Shown here one piece after another: positions 8,572-14,645 of a stretch of 64,000 bases of DNA. Position 1 is the stretch's first letter, and the number at the start of each line of letters is the position of its first letter. Origin of the DNA: Nocardioides sp. Root1257 (GTDB taxonomy: Bacteria > Actinomycetota > Actinomycetes > Propionibacteriales > Nocardioidaceae); assembly GCF_001425175.1 (NCBI RefSeq), contig NZ_LMDV01000001.1, positions 1,075,454 through 1,139,453 on the forward strand, given 5' to 3'. A model generated the notes under the pieces. That model saw only the letters and a program-made list of their open reading frames with translations. It was not told the DNA's origin and searched no databases. A program made the translations under genes and the position numbers.

Positions 8572-9566
8572 CGGCACAGCTCCTCGATGACGGCGATGAC
8601 CTCGCTCTGGGCGGCCCGGATCTCGTCCGGCGTGAGCCCGTGCGTGGGCGGGGTGAGCTTGATGGTGTCGGCGAGTCCGTCGTACGCCGTGACCTGCTCG
8701 GCGATCTGCTCGCGGGTGCCCGAGAGGGTGAGCGTGTCGACCATGGCGTCGGAGACGTGCCCGGCGAGCTCGCCGGCCGTCGTGCCGCGGAACGCGTCGA
8801 TGACCTTCTGCTGGTCCTCGGCCAGGCCGTGGAAGTCGAAGAAGTCGGCGTAGGTCCGGACCGTCGCGTAGAAGCCGACCATGCCGGCGCTGCGACGGCG
8901 GGCGACCGCGGGGTCGCGGTCGACCGAGCAGCAGGCCGAGGTGACCACGTCGACCCGGCGGCCGTGGGCGCCCAGCTCGGGCAGGATCCGCTCGCGCAGG
9001 AAGGCCGGCGACGTGAGCTCGTGCGAGATCCAGCCGTCGCCGATCTCGCCGGCCAGCCGGGTCAGGGCCGGGCCCATCGAGGCCAGGTAGACCGGGATCT
9101 CGGTCCGCACCGGCGCGTAGGGCCGCTGGTAGCCGCGGATCCGCATCGGCGCGCGCTCGCCCTCGAGCTCGATCGGGTCACCGTCGGCACAGCGAGCCCA
9201 GAACTCGCGGATGTTGCGCACCACCTCGCGCAGCATCGTGACGGGCCGGTCCCAGTCGACGCCGTGCCAGTCCTCGTTGAGCCGGCGCACGCCGGTGCCG
9301 AGACCCAGCACGAACCGGCCGCCGGAGAGCTCGTCGAGGTCGAGCGCCTCGAGCGCGGTCACCATCGGGCTCCGGGTGAAGGCCAGGGCGATCGCCGTGC
9401 CCACCTCGGCCCGGGAGGTCGCGGCGGCGACGGCCGCGGCCGACACGGTCGCACTCCGGTGCAGCTCCGGCACCCACACCGCCTCGGCGCCCGCCTCCTC
9501 GGCGGCACACGCAGCCTCGGCGACCTCGACCAGGGTCTCGCCCCACGGCCCGAACGTGATGCGCAT
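8568..9566 (-). CDS. LLM-class, probably F420-dependent oxidoreductase
   Basis: A 332-residue luciferase-like TIM-barrel protein, with family landmarks such as LSGGRFVLGLGTG and a GDGWIS segment. Actinobacterial members use F420 or FMN. In a tetrapyrrole-catabolic setting an F420H2-dependent reduction would be plausible, but no substrate determinant is visible. The ATG at 9566 overlaps the upstream stop as TGATG. It lies between a MaoC-like gene and the CaiB gene of the same operon. Confidence 0.8.
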   Translation of the reverse strand: MRITFGPWGETLVEVAEAACAAEEAGAEAVWVPELHRSATVSAAAVAAATSRAEVGTAIALAFTRSPMVTALEALDLDELSGGRFVLGLGTGVRRLNEDWHGVDWDRPVTMLREVVRNIREFWARCADGDPIELEGERAPMRIRGYQRPYAPVRTEIPVYLASMGPALTRLAGEIGDGWISHELTSPAFLRERILPELGAHGRRVDVVTSACCSVDRDPAVARRRSAGMVGFYATVRTYADFFDFHGLAEDQQKVIDAFRGTTAGELAGHVSDAMVDTLTLSGTREQIAEQVTAYDGLADTIKLTPPTHGLTPDEIRAAQSEVIAVIEELCR

Positions 9567-10087
9567 CAGTCCTCCAGCGACAGCGGCCGCTCGCCGTCGG
9601 GGAAGATCCCCTCGAGCTGCTCGGCGCCGTGCTTGTAGACGTAGAAGGTGCGCTTGAAGGAGCACACCTCCTTGCCGTCCTGGTTGAGGGTGCGGGTGCG
9701 GACCGTGACGATGCCGGCGTGCGGGCGCGAGGACGACTCGCGCTTCTCCAGCACGATGGACTCGCTGTAGAGCGTGTCGCCCGCGAAGACGGGGTGGGTC
9801 ATCTTGATGTCGTCCCAGCCCAGGTTGGCGAACGCGTTCTGGGTCAGGTCGGTGACGCTCTGCCCGACGGCGATCGCGACGGTCAGCGTCGAGACGACCA
9901 GCGGCTTCTCGAACTCCGAGCGGCCGGCGTACTCCGCGTTGAAGTGCATCTGGTTCGTGTTCATGGTCAGCAGCGAGAACCACGTGTTGTCGGACTCGCT
10001 CACCGTCCGCCCCAGCGGGTGCTGGTAGATGTCGCCGACCTCGAAGTCCTCGAAGAACCGTCCCTGCCAACCGGGCTTGACGCTCAC
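9566..10087 (-). CDS. MaoC family dehydratase
   Basis: A 173-residue MaoC-type hot-dog protein with a GRTVSESDN segment, an FNAEYA segment and HPVFAGDTLYSES, the arrangement of mesaconyl-CoA hydratase-type MaoC proteins. Members hydrate enoyl-CoAs such as mesaconyl-CoA to give malyl-type CoAs, the substrates of CitE-like lyases, and such a lyase ends this operon (839-1696). GTG 10087 overlaps the upstream stop as GTGA. Mesaconyl-CoA-type specificity is inferred. Confidence 0.82.
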   Translation of the reverse strand: MSVKPGWQGRFFEDFEVGDIYQHPLGRTVSESDNTWFSLLTMNTNQMHFNAEYAGRSEFEKPLVVSTLTVAIAVGQSVTDLTQNAFANLGWDDIKMTHPVFAGDTLYSESIVLEKRESSSRPHAGIVTVRTRTLNQDGKEVCSFKRTFYVYKHGAEQLEGIFPDGERPLSLED

Positions 10088-10746
10088 AGCGTTCCTTTCG
10101 TGTCTGCGGCGGCCAGCAGGAGCTCGGCCACCGCCTCGGGCCTGGTGAGCGGGGCGTCGTGGCCGCCCTCGATCCAGGCGTAGGGGGTGCCGCGCTCGTC
10201 GAGCCGACGGCGGGTGGTGCCGCACGGGTACGCCGAGGGCGTGTCCGTGCAGAAGACGTACGCCGTCGCCACGTCGGGCTCGCCCAGCGACGCGGGGTCC
10301 AGCGAGGGGGCGAACGGCGTGGGCGCGAGGCGCGCGTTCATCCAGGCGGCGGTGGCGTCGTCGAGGTCGTCGCCCGCGGTCTGCGGCCGCGGCGGGATCA
10401 CGGTGTCGCGCGGCGGCAGCAGCGCGTCGTCGACCGGCGCGGGCGCCACGTCGACGGCGCGCTCCCCCGGGTCGGGCACGGCGGCGTCGAGGTAGATGAC
10501 GTGGCCCACCCGCTCCCGCAACGCCACCTCGCGGACCACCACGCCGCCCTGGCTGTGGCCGACGAGCACGACGTCGTCGGAGGTCACCAGTGCGGCGACC
10601 TCGTCGACCCACACGTCCAGGCCCGTCGCCGTACCGCTCAGCGTCGGCGCGTGGACCTCGTGTCCGGCGGCGCGCAGCAGCGGCGCGACGCGGTCCCAGG
10701 ACCAGCCGCCGCGGAACGCTCCGTGGACGAGGACGAACGTGCTCAC
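10084..10746 (-). CDS. Alpha/beta hydrolase (short esterase type)
   Basis: A 220-residue alpha/beta hydrolase with an N-terminal VLVHGAFRGGWSW oxyanion segment, the nucleophile elbow GHSQGG and a C-terminal EGGHDA carrying the His. It resembles the EstC/salicylate-esterase-like group common in actinobacterial catabolic operons. The start is GTG 10746, with GTGA overlaps at both ends. It probably hydrolyses an ester or a C-C bond of the operon's substrate; specificity is unknown. Confidence 0.8.
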   Translation of the reverse strand: MSTFVLVHGAFRGGWSWDRVAPLLRAAGHEVHAPTLSGTATGLDVWVDEVAALVTSDDVVLVGHSQGGVVVREVALRERVGHVIYLDAAVPDPGERAVDVAPAPVDDALLPPRDTVIPPRPQTAGDDLDDATAAWMNARLAPTPFAPSLDPASLGEPDVATAYVFCTDTPSAYPCGTTRRRLDERGTPYAWIEGGHDAPLTRPEAVAELLLAAADTKGTL

Positions 10747-11063
10747 CCCTGGTAGCCCTCCTCGTCGAGGACGACCTCGAGGAACTCGCGCGGGTAGGAC
10801 TCGTAGGGCTGCAGGTGCTCGTACATCGCGACCAGGTGGTCCTGGTAGTCCGGGTGCTGGGTGCACTCCTCGTAGTCCGCGACCGAGTCGAAGTAGCGCA
10901 GGTGCGTGAAGTGGGTGCGGTCCTCGACCCCGCGCACGAGGCGCCGGCCGCGGTAGCCCGGGTGGTCGCGGAAGCAGGCGCCGAACTCCGCGGACAGCGC
11001 GACGTACGCCGCAGCGTGCTCCTCGCCGGGCTTCGTCCACGCCTGGCTGACCACCACGATCAT
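10743..11063 (-). CDS. ABM-fold (dimeric alpha/beta barrel) protein
   Basis: A 106-residue protein of the antibiotic-biosynthesis-monooxygenase fold, first gene of the 13-gene operon. The start ATG 11063 has AAGGAG at proper spacing. The fold includes cofactor-free monooxygenases and IsdG/MhuD heme-degrading enzymes, but the IsdG-type Asn/Trp/His triad is not obvious here, so a heme-oxygenase call is not supported. The motif at 11092-11103 lies about 30 bases upstream of the start. Confidence 0.7.
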   Translation of the reverse strand: MIVVVSQAWTKPGEEHAAAYVALSAEFGACFRDHPGYRGRRLVRGVEDRTHFTHLRYFDSVADYEECTQHPDYQDHLVAMYEHLQPYESYPREFLEVVLDEEGYQG

Positions 11064-11091
11064 GCGTACTCCTTCGATTTGCGTGACTTCG

Positions 11092-11103
11092 TAGATCATA
11101 TAT
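11092..11103 (-). promoter_or_regulatory. Candidate operator, site B, in a divergent promoter
   Basis: On the minus strand it reads ATATATGATCTA, identical to sites E and G. It lies between the 13-gene operon (start 11063) and the RCCR-like gene (start 11120). The minus-strand TATGAT inside it is a good -10 box for the operon. On the plus strand TATTCT (11107-11112) followed by seven bases and the ATG suggests a leaderless transcript for 11120. A protein bound here could control both directions. Confidence 0.6.
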
Positions 11104-11119
11104 CCATATTCTGTACGGC

Positions 11120-11947
11120 ATGACGAGTAGCACGCAGACGAAGACGATCCACGAGTTCCTGGCCGAGGCCCCCGACGTCGATCGCTCGGAGCTGTGGGCG
11201 GCGCTCTGGGGCATCCTGAGCGAGGCGAAGGACAAGATCACCGCCGCGCTCGAGGTGCACCCGCACGCCTCCGGCGCCGGCCTCGAGTACTGGACCTCCG
11301 AGGACGGCGGGTACGAGGGCTCCCTCAACCCGTACGTCGGCGACCCGGACGAGGGCGTCGAGTGGCTGGTCCACTCCTGGATCGGCAACCGCAAGGCCTC
11401 GATCCTGGACATGAACCTCCAGGTCTGGCTCGGCCCGCACATCGACGTGCCGCACCTGGTGCTGGTGTTCGGCACCGTCCCCAACGTCTTCCACTTCAGC
11501 GACGTCGTCCCGCGCCGCGACCCGATGACCGACATCGACTACCTCAACCGCTACTTCGACCCGCAGAACGAGAAGTGGCTCAGGCTCCGCGGCGACGACC
11601 GCTTCATCTGGTCGGTCAGCCACGGCACCTACATGCGCGCCTTCAACTCGCCGATCGCGAACTCCTACATGGCGACGTGCAGCGACGACGAGGCCGTCGA
11701 GGTGTTCGGCGAGGCGGTCCGCGACCGGGTCGACACCTGGCTGGGCTGGGTCGCCGACGCGACGCCCGTCCCCGTCGAGGAGCGCGCCGAGCTGCGGAAG
11801 CGCGACCACCTCGTCCGCACCTACGGCTACACGATGGACCCGATGAACGAGCTGTCCAAGCGGTTCCTGGGCGCCGCGCGCGTCGAGGAGCTCGTCGCGA
11901 CCCGTGCCGGCCTCGGCCAGATCGCCGAGCTGGACGGCCGGGCATGA
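11120..11947 (+). CDS. RCCR-like protein (red chlorophyll catabolite reductase family)
   Basis: A 275-residue protein without signal peptide. It shares the layout of the protein at 35646-36461: EWLVHSW (81-87), a DVPHL strand (109-113), SDVVPRRD (127-134), MRAFNSP (172-178) and a final DPMNEL...F segment (240-250). From memory this resembles plant red chlorophyll catabolite reductase and the ferredoxin-dependent bilin reductase fold, where a (D/V)P(N/H)F strand is followed by a D.PPR.DL segment. The position matching the catalytic Glu of the plant enzyme (in the P-H-L-V-L-V strand) is Val, so activity may differ. It is divergent from the 13-gene operon, shares its promoter region and overlaps the next gene as ATGA. 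Confidence 0.6.
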   Translation: MTSSTQTKTIHEFLAEAPDVDRSELWAALWGILSEAKDKITAALEVHPHASGAGLEYWTSEDGGYEGSLNPYVGDPDEGVEWLVHSWIGNRKASILDMNLQVWLGPHIDVPHLVLVFGTVPNVFHFSDVVPRRDPMTDIDYLNRYFDPQNEKWLRLRGDDRFIWSVSHGTYMRAFNSPIANSYMATCSDDEAVEVFGEAVRDRVDTWLGWVADATPVPVEERAELRKRDHLVRTYGYTMDPMNELSKRFLGAARVEELVATRAGLGQIAELDGRA

Positions 11948-12786
11948 ACATCCTGGTGATCGGGGCCGGGCTCGTCGGCACCCAGGTCGGCGTCCGGCTC
12001 CGCGAGCTCGGCCACGAGGTGGCCGGCACGACCACGACGCCCGGCAAGGTCGACGGGCTGCGCGAGCAGTTCGACGAGGTGCTGGTGCTGCGGGGCGGCG
12101 ACCGCGAGGCCGTGGCCGCCGCGATGGTGGGCCGCGACGCGGTCGTCGTCGCCGCCGGCCCGTCGGCACAGCGGGCGATGACGCCCGAGGACCGCGCCGC
12201 GTCGTACCGCGAGATCCTGGTCGACACGGCCAATTCCGTCGTGGGTGCGGGCGGTACGCCGTACCTCGTCGCGCTCTCGTCGCTCTCGGTCTACGGCAAC
12301 GCCGCCGACCACCTCCCCGAGGTCACCGAGGACTCCCCCGTCACCGACTCGACCGACCCGAGCCCGACGATGTTCCTGGCCATGGAGCGCGCCTACCTCG
12401 ACGGTGCCGGCGACCGCGTGTGCGTCTTCCGCTGCGGCGACGTCTTCGGTGCCGAGGACCCGCCGATCGAGGCGAAGATCGCGATGGCGCACCAGTACCT
12501 CGGTGGCTCCGTGCCGTTCAGCGCCGACGCGCTCTTCTACCGGCTCGCCGTCGAGGACGCCGTCGACGCGATCGTGCACGCCCTGGAGTCGCGGATCACC
12601 GGCGTGCACAACCTCACGCACGCCGAGGTGCCGCCGACCAACCAGACGCTGTTCGACGCGATCTCGGCCGCGCAGGACCTGCCGCCGCTCGCCTACCGCG
12701 ACGAGATCGCGTCGCCGACCAAGCCGATCTCCGTCGCCCGCCTGGCCGCCAGCGGCTTCACCGCCGACCGGTCGTACGCCCTCTGA
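11944..12786 (+). CDS. NAD(P)-dependent epimerase/dehydratase family protein
   Basis: A 280-residue extended SDR-like Rossmann protein. The N-terminal VIGAGLVGTQVG is a dinucleotide-binding glycine motif, followed by an SSLSVYG segment. The usual YxxxK pair is not obvious, so it may be an atypical NAD(P)H reductase or isomerase. The ATG overlaps the RCCR-like stop (ATGA), so the two are translationally coupled and probably act on the same substrate. Confidence 0.75.
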   Translation: MNILVIGAGLVGTQVGVRLRELGHEVAGTTTTPGKVDGLREQFDEVLVLRGGDREAVAAAMVGRDAVVVAAGPSAQRAMTPEDRAASYREILVDTANSVVGAGGTPYLVALSSLSVYGNAADHLPEVTEDSPVTDSTDPSPTMFLAMERAYLDGAGDRVCVFRCGDVFGAEDPPIEAKIAMAHQYLGGSVPFSADALFYRLAVEDAVDAIVHALESRITGVHNLTHAEVPPTNQTLFDAISAAQDLPPLAYRDEIASPTKPISVARLAASGFTADRSYAL

Positions 12787-12791
12787 GCGGT

Positions 12792-12822
12792 CCCGCCGGC
12801 CGCACTCAGTGCTGCCGGCGGG
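12792..12822. terminator. Bidirectional terminator-like hairpin between convergent genes
   Basis: Two 15-base arms, matching at 14 positions, flank one base between the epimerase stop (12786) and the 3' end of the LPKTG gene (12806), overlapping the latter's last codons. There is no U-tract. The position between convergent genes suggests transcription termination in both directions. Confidence 0.55.
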
Positions 12823-14014
12823 TCCGCGGGACGCACAGCAGCCCGGCGACACCGAGCAGCGTCAGGGCCATCGCCCACAGGGCCACGACCGGCATCGAGT
12901 CGCCGCCACCGGTCTTCGGGAGGTCGCCACCGGACGCCGTGCTCGACGAGTCCGCGGTCGGCGAGGCCACGTCGACCGGCTCGGAGCCGACCCGCATGGT
13001 GCCGAGGGAGACCGCGTCGGCCTCGCACTCGGCGCCGACGCCGAGGGACGGCGTGTCGAACGTGAAGCCGCTGACCGTGACGGCGAGCTCGTCTCCGTCG
13101 GCGTCGACCTCGCCGCTCAGGTCCGCGACCGGGACCTCCTCCTTCGCGGCGACGTCGACGGCGCTGCTGCTCGTCAGGGTGGTCTTCTTGCCCCCGACCG
13201 AGACGTCGAGCGTGAAGTCCATCTGGCCGTTGATCGGCACGGGGGCGATGCCCGGCAGGTCGCTCATGGTGGCGACCAGCGACACGGGATCGCCCTCGTC
13301 CTCGCGGTAGCCGCTGACCGAGACCTTGGCGTCGTAGTCGAACGCGCTGCCGATCGAGAGCGTGCACGCGAACGCCACCTTGCCGGAGGCCGCCTTGCCG
13401 GTGTTGGCCGACGAGCTCGCCGTCGGGCTGGCCGTCGGCGTGGCCGTGGCGCTGGTGGTCGTCGTCGGGGTCACGCTCGGCGTGATCACCGGGGGCGTGC
13501 CCTCGGCGAGCGTCAGCGTCCCGAGTGCGGCGCCGGCCGTCGGCGTACAGGTGAACGCGAGGTGGTACGCCGTGATCTCGAAGCTGTAGGAGGTCACCAC
13601 CGCCGCGACGTCGTCGGCGCTGGACGTGAACGTCCCCTGGAGGTCCGGCATGTCGAACGGCGAGCTCGCGGCCGCGGTGACCGTGCCGCTTCCCGTCAGC
13701 GTGACAGCGGTGCCACCGAGGGTGAGCGCCAGGCTGTTGGTGAAGGCGAGGTTGTTCATCTCCGCCGGCGACACCCCCGCCATCTGGGACATGCTGGCCG
13801 TGACCGTCACCGTCGTGGAGCTGGCGGGGCGGACCGCGGACAGGGTGATCTCGCCGTTCCAGGGGTACGCCGGGAAGCTGCTCGTGCAGTTGAACGTCGT
13901 CGTGGCGACGAGCTCGTCGCCGGCGGCGGACGCGGGCGCGTCCATCGCCGCGATCGCCCCGACGACGATGCCGGCGACGCCGAGGACGGCGGCGAGGGGG
14001 TGCCGGACGTTCAT
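12806..14014 (-). CDS. LPKTG wall-anchored surface protein with two repeated beta domains
   Basis: A 402-residue exported protein. Residues 1-31 are a signal peptide ending ASAAG. Two similar domains (about 35-165 and 215-335) share a first-strand Cys and the D(L)(P/S)G pattern, separated by a Thr/Ser/Pro-rich linker. The C-terminus carries the sorting signal LPKTGGGD, a hydrophobic stretch and a basic RTRRQH tail. The repeats may belong to an actinobacterial beta-domain family (DUF6801-like), but I am not certain. It is the last gene of the ABC transporter operon (start 19643, TGATG overlap upstream), so it probably captures the transported molecule at the wall. Confidence 0.85.
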   Translation of the reverse strand: MNVRHPLAAVLGVAGIVVGAIAAMDAPASAAGDELVATTTFNCTSSFPAYPWNGEITLSAVRPASSTTVTVTASMSQMAGVSPAEMNNLAFTNSLALTLGGTAVTLTGSGTVTAAASSPFDMPDLQGTFTSSADDVAAVVTSYSFEITAYHLAFTCTPTAGAALGTLTLAEGTPPVITPSVTPTTTTSATATPTASPTASSSANTGKAASGKVAFACTLSIGSAFDYDAKVSVSGYREDEGDPVSLVATMSDLPGIAPVPINGQMDFTLDVSVGGKKTTLTSSSAVDVAAKEEVPVADLSGEVDADGDELAVTVSGFTFDTPSLGVGAECEADAVSLGTMRVGSEPVDVASPTADSSSTASGGDLPKTGGGDSMPVVALWAMALTLLGVAGLLCVPRTRRQH

Positions 14015-14625
14015 CAGGCGTGCTCCCCACGCCGGCGACCGGGCACGAGCAGCATCACTCCGACGCCGGCGGCCAGCAGGGCGGTCGCGCCGAGCATGAG
14101 CACCGGCACGGAGTCACCGGCGCCGGTCTTCGGCAGCGTGGATCCGTCGCCGGCCGCCGCGGTGGTCGCCGCGGCCGTGGGCGCGGCCTCGGCGGCGCCG
14201 AAGCTGATCTTCACGACGTACGTGTTCGCCTTGATCGTCGCCGCGTCGGCGTTCGTCGGCAGCGGCGCCCCGGCGATCACGCACTGCTCCTTGGTGCAGT
14301 CGTGGTCGCCGAACACCTCCAGGACCTTGATCGTGAAGGGTGCGACCTTGCCGTCGGCGTCGGCGGTCTTGAAGACCGCACCGCTGACCGTGTTGCAGTC
14401 CGCGGGTCCGACGTAGCCCTCGGAACACTGCCCGATCGCGATGTTGCTGAGGTTGGGCTCGAAGCCGGAGGCCGAGATGGTCAGCGTCTGACCGTCCGTG
14501 AGGTTCTGCGTCTGACTGATCGTCAACGACGGCGCCGCGAAGCTCGGGGGTGCCGTCACCAGCACCACCACCAGGGCCGCCACACCCGCACCAACACGGG
14601 CCAGCAGGGTCTTCGGTCGTCTCAC
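14014..14625 (-). CDS. Neocarzinostatin-like fold, LPKTG wall-anchored protein
   Basis: A 203-residue exported protein. GTG 14625 is chosen because GAGGAG lies six bases upstream and gives a clean signal peptide (MRRPKTLLARV onward, ending SFA-AP); an ATG at 14649 is the alternative and overlaps the permease stop. The mature domain has the neocarzinostatin/macromomycin pattern: LTDGQTLTISASGF, an IGQC cysteine followed by a second Cys pair, and a C-terminal DCTKEQC disulfide. Apoproteins of this fold hold aromatic chromophores non-covalently. Sorting signal LPKTGAGD, hydrophobic segment and basic tail end the chain. Lying in an uptake operon, it could be a surface chromophore-binding receptor; that is inference. 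Confidence 0.8.
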   Translation of the reverse strand: MRRPKTLLARVGAGVAALVVVLVTAPPSFAAPSLTISQTQNLTDGQTLTISASGFEPNLSNIAIGQCSEGYVGPADCNTVSGAVFKTADADGKVAPFTIKVLEVFGDHDCTKEQCVIAGAPLPTNADAATIKANTYVVKISFGAAEAAPTAAATTAAAGDGSTLPKTGAGDSVPVLMLGATALLAAGVGVMLLVPGRRRGEHA

Positions 14626-14645
14626 GTCGAGCTCCTCGTGGTTGT

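Noticed and set aside
839-11063. Steroid or cholesterol degradation cluster
   Set aside because: The acyl-CoA module resembles steroid side-chain genes, but no ring-degradation, Mce4 or 3-ketosteroid enzymes were seen, while RCCR/Rieske/SDR homologues point elsewhere. It stays as an alternative for operon 1 only.
10743-11063. IsdG-type heme oxygenase
   Set aside because: Fold is compatible but the Asn/Trp/His residues of IsdG/MhuD were not evident; called a generic ABM-fold protein.
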